From the NCBI GenBank assembly GCA_902536545.1, contig CACAXS010000003.1, forward strand, positions 1 to 64,000: 64,000 bases of DNA. The letters are read 5' to 3'. The translations under genes and the position numbers were made by a program. This document shows, piece by piece, positions 38,763 through 47,845 of this stretch. A model generated the notes under the pieces. The model saw nothing but the letters and a program-made list of their open reading frames with translations. It did not search any database and was not told where the DNA came from. The DNA is from an uncultured Prochlorococcus sp. Lineage in GTDB: Bacteria; Cyanobacteriota; Cyanobacteriia; PCC-6307; Cyanobiaceae. Numbering within the stretch: the first letter of the stretch is position 1; every line of letters starts with the position of its first letter.

Positions 38763-39764
38763 ATGAATTTGATTATTCGTCCTAGGAGATTAAGAAAAAC
38801 TGAAGCAATTAGAGAAATGGTTAGAGAAAACCATCTAACGGCATCTGACTTTATATATCCATTATTTATTCATGAAAAAGATTTTAAAGAGGAAATTTCA
38901 GCAATGCCTGGAACTTATAGATGGGATATTAATAGCTTAATAAAGGAGGTTACTAGGGCATGGGAATTGGGAATAAGGTGTGTGGTTCTTTTCCCAAAAA
39001 TTAACGATAGTTTAAAGACTGAAGATGGAGCAGAATGTTTTAATGAAGACGGTCTAATTCCTAAAGCTATTCGAATATTAAAAAAAGAGATTCCAGAAAT
39101 GGCAATTATGACAGATGTTGCCTTGGACCCATACTCTTGTGATGGTCATGATGGATTAGTTGATGAAACTGGAAAAATATTGAACGACGAAACAATCGAA
39201 ATTTTAAAAAAACAAGCTTTAACACAAGCAAGAGCTGGAGCAGATTTTATTGGCCCTAGTGACATGATGGATGGGAGAGTTGGAGCGATCAGAGCTAATC
39301 TTGATAGTCAAGGATTTAGTGATGTAGGTATTATTAGTTACACAGCAAAATATTCATCTGCTTATTACGGACCATTTCGAACTGCTTTAGATTCGGCTCC
39401 TAAAGAAAATAGTAAGAAAATAATTCCAAACAATAAGTCTACATATCAAATGGACCCTGCCAATTCAAAAGAGGCTTTAATTGAATCTGCATTGGATCAG
39501 TATGAAGGAGCTGATATTTTGATGGTAAAACCAGGAATTTCATACTTGGATATTGTTTATAGATTAAGCACTTTTTCAAATAAACCCATAGCTGCATACA
39601 ACGTTAGTGGGGAGTATTCCATGGTAAAGTCTGCTGCCATGAAGAACTGGATAAACGAAAAAGATATTGTATTAGAAACATTGCTTAGTTTTAAAAGAGC
39701 AGGAGCAAAACTAATACTCACTTATCATGCTTGTGATGCATCTCAATGGTTGCAGGATACTTAA
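38763..39764 (+). CDS. hemB: Delta-aminolevulinic acid dehydratase (porphobilinogen synthase)
   Basis: A 333-residue TIM-barrel enzyme. It has FIYPLFIHEKDFKEEISAMPG, the metal-region VALDPYSCDGHDGLV, GADFIGPSDMMDGRVGAIR with the allosteric/active-site residues, and the Schiff-base lysine block DILMVKPGISYLDIV. VALDPYSCDGHDG replaces the three zinc cysteines by a plant/cyanobacterial Mg-type site with fewer cysteines. It condenses two aminolevulinate molecules to porphobilinogen for chlorophyll and heme. The 223-base spacer shared with divergent bicA holds no gene. Confidence 0.97.
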   Translation: MNLIIRPRRLRKTEAIREMVRENHLTASDFIYPLFIHEKDFKEEISAMPGTYRWDINSLIKEVTRAWELGIRCVVLFPKINDSLKTEDGAECFNEDGLIPKAIRILKKEIPEMAIMTDVALDPYSCDGHDGLVDETGKILNDETIEILKKQALTQARAGADFIGPSDMMDGRVGAIRANLDSQGFSDVGIISYTAKYSSAYYGPFRTALDSAPKENSKKIIPNNKSTYQMDPANSKEALIESALDQYEGADILMVKPGISYLDIVYRLSTFSNKPIAAYNVSGEYSMVKSAAMKNWINEKDIVLETLLSFKRAGAKLILTYHACDASQWLQDT

Positions 39765-39826
39765 AAACTCATTATTAACAAAAATTTAGTTTATTCTTAG
39801 ATAAGTAATAAATTAACTGCTTTGTT

Positions 39827-40213
39827 TTGAAGTTTTCACAAGGAGTAAATAGGATTGGACACATTGCACTTAGAGTAGAGAATCTCGAAAGGGCGAAATC
39901 TTTTTATACTAAGCTGGGTATGAATTTAGTTTGGGACGATAAAGATTGGTCTTATTTAGAAGCTGGTAAAGGGAAAGATGGACTTGCGTTGTTAGGCCCC
40001 AGCTACAAAGCTGCGGGGCCGCACTTTGCTTTTCATTTTGAAAATAAAAAAGAAGTGGAAAATATTCAAAATGATTTAAAAAATTCTGGTGTAAAAGTTG
40101 GGCCTTTACATGAACATAGAGATGGTACAGCATCTTTTTATATGAAGGATACTGAAGGAAACTGGCTCGAGATGCTTTATGTTCCTCCTGAAGGTATTCA
40201 ATCGAATGTTTGA
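39827..40213 (+). CDS. Glyoxalase/VOC-superfamily protein (lactoylglutathione-lyase-like)
   Basis: A 128-residue protein with two beta-alpha-beta-beta-beta modules of the VOC fold: GVNRIGHIALRVENLERAKSFYTKLGMNLVW and, in the second half, GPHFAFHF then DGTASFYMKDTEGNWLEMLYVPPEG. Candidate metal ligands are the His of GHIAL and the Glu of WLEML. It may be glyoxalase I, but the family covers dioxygenases and resistance proteins too. The frame needs a TTG start at 39827; no ATG or GTG lies near enough. The end abuts mutS2. Confidence 0.8.
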   Translation: MKFSQGVNRIGHIALRVENLERAKSFYTKLGMNLVWDDKDWSYLEAGKGKDGLALLGPSYKAAGPHFAFHFENKKEVENIQNDLKNSGVKVGPLHEHRDGTASFYMKDTEGNWLEMLYVPPEGIQSNV

Positions 40214-40227
40214 TTCTTTTTTTTTGT

Positions 40228-42639
40228 ATGCAAGAGAAAAGTTATTCAAAAAAATCATATTCAGATAACACCTTAGAAGAAGAATCTATAAGCCTTTTAG
40301 AGTGGGATTCGTTAAAAACGCATTTATCTTCATTCGCCTCAACGGAAATGTGTAAACGAGCAATTTTAAGTTTTGGTATCCCTTCAGAATACGAAGCATC
40401 TAAAAGACTATTGAATGAAACTATTGAAATAAACGAGCTAGAAAATAATTTAGATAAATCAATTAGTTTTTCTGGTGTTTTTGATATTAGTAGAAATATT
40501 ATAATTTGTTCTAAGGGAGGTGTTATTTCATCTTCTGAATTGTTAGAAATAGCTAGAACAATCGCTGCAGCAAGAAATTTAAAAAAAATCTTATTAGATT
40601 TTGAACAAAGGCCTTATATTTCATCAATTACAAAAAATTTAATTGATCATCAGAATATCGAAACGATTTTTAAAAAAGGCATTGAATCTAATGGAAGGAT
40701 TTCAGACAATGCTAGTAATGAACTGTATATTCTTAGAAAAGAATTATTATCTAAGAAACTTGAAAGAAAAATATTAGTTGAGAAATTTATTCAAAAGAAT
40801 TTAGCTTATTTGCAAGATACTACTATTGGAGATCGATATGGTAGGCCTGTTTTAGCAGTGAAAGTTAATTATGTAGATAAATTTAAAGGCATAATTCATG
40901 ACTCTTCATCTTCAGGAAATACAGTATATTTTGAGCCTGATAGTGTAGTAACTAAAGGTAATAAGATAGCTTCTTTAGAAGCTAGGATCACAGCAGAAGA
41001 ATTTAAATTACTTAAGAAATGGTCCCAAGTTGTTAGTGATAATTCAGAAAATCTTATTGAAATGGGATCCATTTTATTGAGATTAGAAAATGCTCTAACT
41101 CGTTCAAGATATTCAAAATGGATTGGAGGCAAAACTCCTACGTTTGAGAAAAATCCTATTATTTCTTTAATTGGGTTTTCTCATCCGTTATTGATTTGGG
41201 AACATAAGAAAAAAGGAGCTCCTCCCCCAGTGGCTGTTGATTTTCATATAAATAGAAATATTAAGGTTGTAGCTATTACAGGTCCAAATACGGGAGGTAA
41301 AACGGCAGCTTTAAAAGGTTTAGGTTTGTCTTTACTTATGGCTAGAGCAGGATTATTGATACCCTCAACTAATAATCCTATTATCCCTTTTTGTCCAAAT
41401 ATATATGTGGATATAGGAGATAATCAATCATTAGAAGAAAATTTATCTACCTTCAGTGGGCATATAACCCGCATAAAGGAGATATTAGATTCACTCGATA
41501 ATAAGAAAGGATTATCAGTTGTTTTGTTAGATGAGATTGGATCTGGTACAGATCCTCTTGAAGGAAGTGCTCTTGCGATGGCTTTATTAAAAGAATTTGC
41601 AAATAAATCTGATATAACTTTAGCAACTACACATTATGGAGATATTAAGGCTTTAAAATATAATGACTCCAGATTTGAAAACGTATCAGTCGCTTTTGAT
41701 GAGGATTCTTTGAAGCCAAAATATATACTCAACTGGGGTATTCCTGGGAGAAGTAATGCCTTATCAATTTCAAAGAGAATTGGTCTCGATGAAAGCATAC
41801 TAAATGAAGCTGCAAATTATCTAAAGCCGAAAGAAGTTGATAATATTAACAGTATTATTAAAGGACTTGAGGAAGAGAGGATTAAACAACAAAATTCTGC
41901 AGAAGCAGCTGCAGAACTGATTGCAAGGACTGAAATATTACATGATGAACTGAAGAGAAATTATGAATATCAAAAAATAAACGCTGAAAAAATCCAGGAA
42001 ATTGAAAGGTCTAAATTGTCAAAACATATTGTATCCGCTAAAAAAGAGGTAACAGATTTGATTAAAAAATTAAGAGATAAAAATGTTAATGGAGAGGATA
42101 CGAGAATTATTGGAAAAAGATTAAAGGAAATTGAGACGGAACATTTCACCCAAAAAAAATTTGAAAAGTCAATATCATGGAATCCTCAGGTAGGCGATTT
42201 TGTAAGAATTAAAAGTCTAAATAGTACGGGACAAATTGTAGATTTAGATAAAAAAGGTGGTTTTTACGAAGTTAAATGTGGTTCATTCAGAAGCACATTA
42301 TCTTTAAATGACTTTGAAGGTATTAATGGAGAAAAGCCTAATTTCAAAAGGTCAAAAATTGAGATCAATTCTACAAGGAAAGATTTTTCTTTTTCTAAAA
42401 TTAGAACTAGTAAAAACACAATTGACGTAAGAGGGCTAAGAGTTCATGAAGCCGAAATAATTATTGAAGAGAAAATTAGACAATTTCATGGACCGTTATG
42501 GATTGTTCATGGAATTGGAACAGGGAAATTAAAAAAAGGACTAAGAAATTGGTTATCAGGTTTAAGTTATGTTGATAAGATTGAAGATGCAGCCGACAAC
42601 GAGGGTGGACTTGGTTGCAGTATTGCGTGGATAAAATAA
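40228..42639 (+). CDS. mutS2: MutS2-family DNA-binding ATPase with Smr domain
   Basis: A protein of about 803 residues when read from ATG 40228. A TTG at 40210 is also in frame but would add only MILFFC and overlap the previous gene, so I prefer the ATG. It has the MutS core with Walker A ITGPNTGGKTAALKGLGL, LDEIGSGTDPLEGSALAMA and ATTHYGDIKALKY, a long coiled coil, and a C-terminal Smr domain with IDVRGLRVHEAEIIIEEKI and HGIGTGKLKKGLRNWLSG. MutS2 proteins suppress recombination or act on stalled, collided ribosomes; which one applies here is not known. Confidence 0.94.
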   Translation: MQEKSYSKKSYSDNTLEEESISLLEWDSLKTHLSSFASTEMCKRAILSFGIPSEYEASKRLLNETIEINELENNLDKSISFSGVFDISRNIIICSKGGVISSSELLEIARTIAAARNLKKILLDFEQRPYISSITKNLIDHQNIETIFKKGIESNGRISDNASNELYILRKELLSKKLERKILVEKFIQKNLAYLQDTTIGDRYGRPVLAVKVNYVDKFKGIIHDSSSSGNTVYFEPDSVVTKGNKIASLEARITAEEFKLLKKWSQVVSDNSENLIEMGSILLRLENALTRSRYSKWIGGKTPTFEKNPIISLIGFSHPLLIWEHKKKGAPPPVAVDFHINRNIKVVAITGPNTGGKTAALKGLGLSLLMARAGLLIPSTNNPIIPFCPNIYVDIGDNQSLEENLSTFSGHITRIKEILDSLDNKKGLSVVLLDEIGSGTDPLEGSALAMALLKEFANKSDITLATTHYGDIKALKYNDSRFENVSVAFDEDSLKPKYILNWGIPGRSNALSISKRIGLDESILNEAANYLKPKEVDNINSIIKGLEEERIKQQNSAEAAAELIARTEILHDELKRNYEYQKINAEKIQEIERSKLSKHIVSAKKEVTDLIKKLRDKNVNGEDTRIIGKRLKEIETEHFTQKKFEKSISWNPQVGDFVRIKSLNSTGQIVDLDKKGGFYEVKCGSFRSTLSLNDFEGINGEKPNFKRSKIEINSTRKDFSFSKIRTSKNTIDVRGLRVHEAEIIIEEKIRQFHGPLWIVHGIGTGKLKKGLRNWLSGLSYVDKIEDAADNEGGLGCSIAWIK

Positions 42640-42683
42640 AATTTAAAAAACTTAGAAAACAATTTAATAAGCGTATTAATTAA

Positions 42684-43667
42684 GTGCAATTTATTGATCA
42701 AGCAAACATTATTCTTAAAGCTGGAAAAGGTGGTAATGGAATAGTTTCATTTAGAAGAGAAAAATTCGTTCCTGCTGGAGGACCTTCCGGGGGGAATGGT
42801 GGCAGAGGGGGTTCAGTTATTTTGATGGCTGATAATAATCTTCAAACACTATTAGATTTCAAATTCAAACGTGAAATAATTGCTGAAGATGGATGCAAAG
42901 GAGGTCCTAATAAGAGATCAGGTGCTTCAGGTGAGGATAGAATCCTTAAAGTTCCCTGCGGTACAGAGATAAGGGATATTAAGACCGGCATAATTTTAGG
43001 AGACCTAACTAAAGATAAACAGAGTTTAGCTATCGCTATTGGAGGAAGAGGTGGACATGGTAATGCTTACTATTTAAGTAATCAAAATAGAGCCCCAGAA
43101 TCATTTACTGAAGGAAAAGATGGTGAGATATGGGATATTCAATTAGAACTAAAACTTCTTGCAGAGGTTGGAATTATAGGCCTTCCAAATGCTGGGAAAA
43201 GTACTTTGATTTCCGTTGTATCATCTGCCCGTCCAAAAATCGCAGATTATCCTTTCACGACTCTTATACCTAATTTGGGTGTAGTAAGAAAAATTGATGG
43301 GAATGGTTGCCTTTTTGCGGATATTCCTGGATTAATATCAGGTGCAGCTGATGGAGTTGGTTTAGGGCATGATTTTTTAAGGCACATCCAAAGAACGAAG
43401 ATACTTGTTCACTTAATTGATGCAATTGCAGAAAATCCTTTACATGACTTTGAGATTATTGAACAGGAATTAAAAAAATATGGTAAGGGTCTTTTAGATA
43501 AAGAGAGGATAATAGTATTGAATAAAATGGAACTAGTAGATGATGATTATTTGAAAATAATTACAAAAAAGTTAGAAGATTTATCTAAAAAGAAAGTTTT
43601 AGTTATTTCTTCATCTTTAAAAAAAGGTTTGTCTTCACTGCTTTCTGAAGTGTGGAAAAGGATATAA
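42684..43667 (+). CDS. obg: Obg-family GTPase (ObgE/CgtA)
   Basis: A 327-residue protein: an N-terminal Obg fold with glycine-rich loops ([23 protein letters not shown], then [19 protein letters not shown]) and a G domain with [34 protein letters not shown] and NKMEL. There is no C-terminal OCT domain, as usual in cyanobacteria. It acts in 50S assembly and the stringent response. A GTG start at 42684 gives the expected [19 protein letters not shown]. Confidence 0.95.
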   Translation: MQFIDQANIILKAGKGGNGIVSFRREKFVPAGGPSGGNGGRGGSVILMADNNLQTLLDFKFKREIIAEDGCKGGPNKRSGASGEDRILKVPCGTEIRDIKTGIILGDLTKDKQSLAIAIGGRGGHGNAYYLSNQNRAPESFTEGKDGEIWDIQLELKLLAEVGIIGLPNAGKSTLISVVSSARPKIADYPFTTLIPNLGVVRKIDGNGCLFADIPGLISGAADGVGLGHDFLRHIQRTKILVHLIDAIAENPLHDFEIIEQELKKYGKGLLDKERIIVLNKMELVDDDYLKIITKKLEDLSKKKVLVISSSLKKGLSSLLSEVWKRI

Positions 43668-43751
43668 CTTAAATTAAAAATTTTTTTGAAAAAAATATAC
43701 TTGATTTAATAATGAAAATTAGTCATAAATAAGATACTTCTTTAAAAAAAT

Positions 43752-43934
43752 ATGAATTTCTATACTTGCTTTGATCAACAAGGAAAAATAATAGCTAGAT
43801 GTCAAACCATACAGGATATTGAGGTTTTGAAGAAAATGGGGAGACCAATTGTAGAAGTCAAGGAAATGAAAAATGAGGAGTCGGTTGTTTGTTCGCTTAC
43901 AGGAAGTCCATCCGACTTTAATAGAGATTACTAA
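43752..43934 (+). CDS. Small conserved hypothetical protein
   Basis: A 60-residue soluble protein with no family I can name. It starts MNFYTCFDQQGKIIARCQTIQDIEVLKKMGRPIVEVK and ends SLTGSPSDFNRDY. It contains three cysteines (residues 6, 17 and 47), which could be redox-active or metal-binding, but they do not form a standard motif. It is 84 bases after obg and is closed by a strong terminator shared with cp12. Confidence 0.7.
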   Translation: MNFYTCFDQQGKIIARCQTIQDIEVLKKMGRPIVEVKEMKNEESVVCSLTGSPSDFNRDY

Positions 43935-43948
43935 AGAAGTTAACAAAT

Positions 43949-43975
43949 AAAAAAGGGCTTTAAGAGCCCTTTTTT
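43949..43975. terminator. Bidirectional Rho-independent terminator
   Basis: An 11-bp perfect stem AAAAAAGGGCT / AGCCCTTTTTT with a 5-base loop (TTAAG). The A and T runs at either side give a U-tract in both transcription directions. It separates the plus-strand obg/43752-43934 transcripts from convergent cp12. Confidence 0.93.
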
Positions 43976-44000
43976 ATTGTAAATATCTATTCATAGGAAC

Positions 44001-44219
44001 TTAATCATCATAGACAAGACATTCCGGTTCATCCGGGTTGGCATCACAGAATAGTTCCAAAGCATTAGGGTCATGTTTATCATCTGGATGGTGATCCTTA
44101 TATTCTTCGAGTTCTTTTAGCTCTTCAGTTAAATGTCTGACCTTTGGAAGATTGCCCTCTGCTTTTGCAGATTCGATTTCCGATTGATCTTTTTGGATGT
44201 GTTCGTCAATGGATTTCAT
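44001..44219 (-). CDS. cp12: CP12-domain Calvin-cycle regulator, short form without N-terminal cysteine pair
   Basis: A 72-residue, acidic, largely disordered protein. The C-terminal ELFCDANPDEPECLVYDD has the CP12 cysteine pair C58/C67 (CX8C) that inserts into GAPDH. The first 45 residues are a Lys/Glu-rich helix and contain no cysteine and no AWD-VEEL core, which in canonical CP12 contacts phosphoribulokinase. CP12 shuts down GAPDH and PRK in the dark through disulfides; this form could still bind GAPDH, but PRK binding is doubtful. It ends at the bidirectional terminator. Confidence 0.88.
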   Translation of the reverse strand: MKSIDEHIQKDQSEIESAKAEGNLPKVRHLTEELKELEEYKDHHPDDKHDPNALELFCDANPDEPECLVYDD

Positions 44220-44313
44220 TTTAAGCTTTTCGTACTTTAGTAGACATTTATAACATAGTTAATTTCTCATGAAATTGCATTATCTATGAACTAAATAAGT
44301 GTTCATTACAACA

Positions 44314-45291
44314 TCATTTTTTTTTCGAAATTGATTTATATATTTTTTTGGACTCTAATCTCATTATTTCCTCTAACGTTGGTAAAACTGGGATTAGTTG
44401 ATTTGGGTTTAAAGGGAATAAAGCTTTGTAGTAATCTTTTTTCCATTCACTGTCGAAGCATGTCTTATTTACATTAGGTAAATTAAAGAATTTTAATCTC
44501 CATTCAATAATCTTTTCAAAACTTGATAGTTCTAGTTCAGTACATTTGAAAAGTTTGCTATATATCAATTCCCATCTTATGAGCGTTGGAAAAAGGTAAA
44601 TATCTGCGTAGGTTAACTCTTCCCCAAATATCCAGTCTCCTTTATTTTTCTTTAGTAAATTTTCAATTTCTTTTATAGCTGCGAAAAGATTTTGACTTGC
44701 TTTTTCGTAAGCTGACTGGGTTCTGGCGAAACCACATTTATATACGCCATCATTAATGCTTTTATTTACTAAATCTAAAAATTTTTGGTTACATTCTTTA
44801 ATAGTTAATATCTGATATTTTGAATGAATTTTTATTGAATTGAGTAGTCTCATAATCTGTGAACTTTCATTAGACAAAATATTTACTTCATCTTTTACGA
44901 AGCTAATTAAAAGAGGTAATGTCGCTCTAAAAATAATCTTTTTATTAGCTTTTTTGTAAAGATCTGAAAGTCTAATACATCCCTTAATCTTTGTATTGAA
45001 AATCCATTCGCCATGCTCAACATCTGCTTTTAAAAAAATAATTTTAACTTTTTTAGATAGATTTTTTATTTCGTGGACGAGTAAAGTTCTTTGACACCAT
45101 GGACAAGAATTCCCCACCAATAAATAAATTTGTCCATTGTCATTATTAATATCATATTCACTATCAATTGTTATACCTTTAGGCCTTTTATAATTACCAT
45201 ATAAATCTGATGGCGCGAAGCCATTCATTAATTTGGTCCAAAACCAAAACCAGAATTTTCTGGAGGCCTTTATAAGGTATTTATTTTGCAT
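44314..45291 (-). CDS. Glutathione S-transferase-like protein with CPWC thioredoxin-fold motif
   Basis: A 325-residue protein. An N-terminal thioredoxin-like domain starts near residue 50, with YLLVGNSCPWCQRTLLVHEI carrying a CPWC dithiol motif. A GST C-terminal helical domain follows, with KNKGDWIFGEELTYADIYLFPTLIRWE. The layout recalls glutathionyl-hydroquinone reductases (Xi class), which normally have a single active-site cysteine in CPWA; the second cysteine here also permits glutaredoxin-like chemistry. The substrate is unknown. It is divergent from the aspartoacylase-like gene by 23 bases. Confidence 0.8.
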   Translation of the reverse strand: MQNKYLIKASRKFWFWFWTKLMNGFAPSDLYGNYKRPKGITIDSEYDINNDNGQIYLLVGNSCPWCQRTLLVHEIKNLSKKVKIIFLKADVEHGEWIFNTKIKGCIRLSDLYKKANKKIIFRATLPLLISFVKDEVNILSNESSQIMRLLNSIKIHSKYQILTIKECNQKFLDLVNKSINDGVYKCGFARTQSAYEKASQNLFAAIKEIENLLKKNKGDWIFGEELTYADIYLFPTLIRWELIYSKLFKCTELELSSFEKIIEWRLKFFNLPNVNKTCFDSEWKKDYYKALFPLNPNQLIPVLPTLEEIMRLESKKIYKSISKKK

Positions 45292-45314
45292 GAAATTTTA
45301 TTTTTAAAGAAAAA

Positions 45315-46220
45315 ATGACTATTCAAAGAATACTTATCGTTTCAGGCACCCATGGGAATGAAATTAATCCTGTGTGGGCGGTTAAGCGATTTAATAAAGA
45401 GGAAAATAGGCTTAATTATGGTATTGAGTATGAGTACATCATAGGTAATCCTGTTGCCTATGAAAAAGGGTGCAGATATATAGATGTAGATTTAAATAGA
45501 TCTTTTAAAGAAAGTGAAAATTTTGATCAACAAAAGAATAGATTTTATGAAACTAATAGAGCAAATTTTTTAGTAGATGAATTTGGAATTGCTGGATCTA
45601 AACCATGTCAAATTGCAATCGATTTGCATACTACTACTGCAAATATGGGAACAAGCATTGTTTTGTATGGGAGGAGATTCAAAGATTTTTGTTTAGCTGC
45701 ATTACTGCAGAACAAATTTGGATTGCCTATTTATTTGCATGAAAAAGATAAAGTCCAAACAGGCTTTCTTGTAGAAGCTTGGCCATGTGGTTTAGTTATT
45801 GAAATAGGAGCTGTAGCACAAAACTTTTATGATCCAAAAATCATAGATAGATTCTCTCTTATAATCAGTTCACTAAGGGAAGAGATAGATAAATTAAAAA
45901 ACAACCTTATAGAACTTCCAAAGGAATTAGTTGTTTACGTTCATCAAGAGAGTATAGATTATCCAAGAGATAAAAAAGGAGATATTGATGGCCTAATTCA
46001 TCCTGAGAGAATAAACCAAGATTGGAAAATGATTAAAAAAGGAGATCCATTATTTATTGATAGCCAAGGAATAATTCACAAATATGACCGAGACCAATTT
46101 ATTTGGCCTGTTTTTATTGGAGAAGTCGCATATAGAGAAAAAAAAATTGCCATGACCTACACAAAAAAAGAAGTGATTTGCTCCAAAAAAAAATGGGTTC
46201 AAGAGTTTGAAAGTCTTTAA
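45315..46220 (+). CDS. Aspartoacylase / succinylglutamate desuccinylase family zinc hydrolase
   Basis: A 301-residue M14-type carboxypeptidase-fold protein. Zinc ligands are visible as H and E in GTHGNEINPVW near residue 14 and H in IDLHTTTANMGTS near 100; YIDVDLNRSF provides the substrate-binding Arg/Asn-Arg block, and LVIEIGAVAQ the catalytic glutamate. The closest described enzyme is aspartoacylase, which hydrolyses N-acetylaspartate, but the physiological substrate in picocyanobacteria is not known to me. It precedes the psbA region on the same strand but is separated by 434 bases. Confidence 0.85.
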   Translation: MTIQRILIVSGTHGNEINPVWAVKRFNKEENRLNYGIEYEYIIGNPVAYEKGCRYIDVDLNRSFKESENFDQQKNRFYETNRANFLVDEFGIAGSKPCQIAIDLHTTTANMGTSIVLYGRRFKDFCLAALLQNKFGLPIYLHEKDKVQTGFLVEAWPCGLVIEIGAVAQNFYDPKIIDRFSLIISSLREEIDKLKNNLIELPKELVVYVHQESIDYPRDKKGDIDGLIHPERINQDWKMIKKGDPLFIDSQGIIHKYDRDQFIWPVFIGEVAYREKKIAMTYTKKEVICSKKKWVQEFESL

Positions 46221-46337
46221 ATTGAGATACCGGAACAATAAGTGGCTTAAAACTAATAAGGATTTTTTATTTAATTGATAAGTTTATCTAATATTCAATA
46301 CTTTTAATTTTTTTGCTAACTCTTAAACCTTAAAAAC

Positions 46338-46466
46338 CTAAATTTTTTCACTCCAATAAATAACGGCTCCAAAAGCCTCTAATTGCAGTCTTCTATGCTT
46401 TGCATTTCTTAAGGAAACTATCTCTCTAGATCTTTTTCCGTTAAGAAGCCATTCGATTATTACCAT
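46338..46466 (-). CDS. Unannotated 42-codon small ORF between aspartoacylase-like gene and psbA
   Basis: From an ATG at 46466 the minus strand reads 42 codons ending with TAG at 46338-46340. The product is basic, with MVIIEWLLNGKRSRE at the start and RRLQLEAFGAVIYWSEKI at the end; 9 of the 42 residues are Lys, Arg or His, and there are two Trp. Its composition looks more like protein than the noisy AT-rich frames nearby, and its codons match neighbouring genes. There is no family that I can name and no clear ribosome binding site. It is the only gene-like content in the 434-base gap 46221-46654. Confidence 0.45.
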   Translation of the reverse strand: MVIIEWLLNGKRSREIVSLRNAKHRRLQLEAFGAVIYWSEKI

Positions 46467-46554
46467 GTTGAATACTCAATATCAAAGAAAATCTTAAGAC
46501 ATGAAAGTTCTTTTCTTCTAATTTCCAAGAAATAAGTTTACTAAAAGAAAAATA

Positions 46555-46586
46555 TTTACACATTTTTAGCGATTTTGGTCTAAAAT
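46555..46586 (+). promoter_or_regulatory. Possible psbA promoter
   Basis: TTTACA (46555-46560) and TAAAAT (46581-46586) are the best -35/-10 pair in the last 150 bases before psbA, but the spacer is 20 bases, longer than ideal. A start about 7 bases further on would leave a leader of about 60 bases. No other promoter match is better. Confidence 0.3.
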
Positions 46587-46654
46587 CTTCAAAGCGGAAT
46601 TTATTTCCGTTTTTATTTACACGTCTCATTTTAAGAGACATACTTTACGAACTC

Positions 46655-47737
46655 ATGACAACTATTCAGCAGCAGCGTTCTTCGCTGTTAAAAGGTTGGC
46701 CACAGTTTTGTGAGTGGGTAACATCAACTAACAACAGAATTTATGTTGGTTGGTTCGGCGTCTTAATGATTCCATGCCTTCTTACAGCAGCGGCTTGCTT
46801 CATCGTTGCATTTATCGCAGCACCACCAGTAGACATCGACGGAATTAGAGAGCCAGTTGCTGGTTCATTCCTATACGGAAACAACATCATTTCAGGTGCA
46901 GTTGTTCCTTCATCTAATGCTATTGGTTTACACTTCTACCCAATTTGGGAAGCAGCTACTGTAGATGAGTGGTTATACAACGGTGGTCCTTACCAGCTTG
47001 TAATTTTCCACTTCCTAATTGGTATCTCAGCATACATGGGAAGACAGTGGGAGCTTTCATACCGTTTAGGTATGCGTCCTTGGATCTGTGTTGCATACTC
47101 TGCACCAGTTTCAGCAGCTTTCGCAGTATTTCTTGTATATCCATTCGGTCAAGGTTCATTCTCTGACGGAATGCCTCTAGGTATCTCTGGAACATTTAAC
47201 TTCATGTTTGTTTTCCAGGCAGAGCACAACATTCTTATGCACCCATTCCATATGGCTGGTGTTGCTGGTATGTTCGGAGGATCTTTATTCTCAGCTATGC
47301 ATGGTTCACTTGTAACTTCATCTCTAATCAGAGAAACAACTGAGACTGAATCTCAGAACTATGGTTATAAGTTCGGACAAGAAGAAGAAACATATAACAT
47401 CGTTGCAGCTCATGGCTACTTCGGTCGTTTGATCTTCCAATATGCAAGTTTCAACAACAGCAGAAGTCTTCACTTCTTCCTAGCTGTATTCCCAGTTGTT
47501 TGTGTATGGTTAACTTCAATGGGTATCTGCACAATGGCATTCAACCTTAACGGTTTCAACTTCAACCAGTCAGTTGTTGATGCAAACGGTAAGATTGTTC
47601 CTACATGGGGTGATGTTCTTAACAGAGCAAACCTAGGTATGGAAGTAATGCACGAGCGTAATGCTCACAACTTCCCACTTGATCTAGCAGCAGCTGAGTC
47701 TACAACAGTAGCTCTTTCAGCTCCAGCTATTGGTTAA
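46655..47737 (+). CDS. psbA: Photosystem II reaction-centre protein D1
   Basis: A 360-residue D1 protein with five transmembrane helices. Landmarks: [24 protein letters not shown] lumenal segment, [14 protein letters not shown] with glutamine at 131 (equivalent to D1 position 130, the Q form), the His ligands in [14 protein letters not shown], and [25 protein letters not shown] at the QB site. The C-terminal tail after DLA ([13 protein letters not shown] region) is the peptide removed by CtpA. The codon choice is C-ending and biased (ttc, aac, atc) unlike neighbouring genes, as expected for very high expression. It is followed by a strong terminator. Confidence 0.99.
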   Translation: MTTIQQQRSSLLKGWPQFCEWVTSTNNRIYVGWFGVLMIPCLLTAAACFIVAFIAAPPVDIDGIREPVAGSFLYGNNIISGAVVPSSNAIGLHFYPIWEAATVDEWLYNGGPYQLVIFHFLIGISAYMGRQWELSYRLGMRPWICVAYSAPVSAAFAVFLVYPFGQGSFSDGMPLGISGTFNFMFVFQAEHNILMHPFHMAGVAGMFGGSLFSAMHGSLVTSSLIRETTETESQNYGYKFGQEEETYNIVAAHGYFGRLIFQYASFNNSRSLHFFLAVFPVVCVWLTSMGICTMAFNLNGFNFNQSVVDANGKIVPTWGDVLNRANLGMEVMHERNAHNFPLDLAAAESTTVALSAPAIG

Positions 47738-47758
47738 GCTTAAAGTTCTTAAATCTAC

Positions 47759-47786
47759 AAGCCTCCTTTTTGGGGGCTTTTTTTTG
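47759..47786 (+). terminator. psbA Rho-independent terminator
   Basis: An 8-bp stem AAGCCTCC / GGGGGCTT (one G-U pair) around a TTTTT loop, followed by a run of T, 21 bases after the psbA stop. It isolates the abundant psbA message from aroC downstream. Confidence 0.93.
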
Positions 47787-47845
47787 TTTAATTTTGAATT
47801 GGTTTCATATAATATCTATATATAGATAAAACATTTGATATTTCT

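Noticed and set aside
46441..46641. A 66-codon minus-strand ORF just upstream of psbA
   Set aside because: It covers the psbA promoter and leader region, partly overlaps the better small ORF at 46338-46466, and its Lys/Phe-rich product looks like translated AT-rich noise.
46956..47195. Antisense ORFs within psbA and rplL (for example 46956-47195 and 24855-25106)
   Set aside because: They mirror the strong codon bias or repeat composition of highly expressed genes on the other strand; their products (Gln/Leu- or Ser/Ala-rich) match no family.
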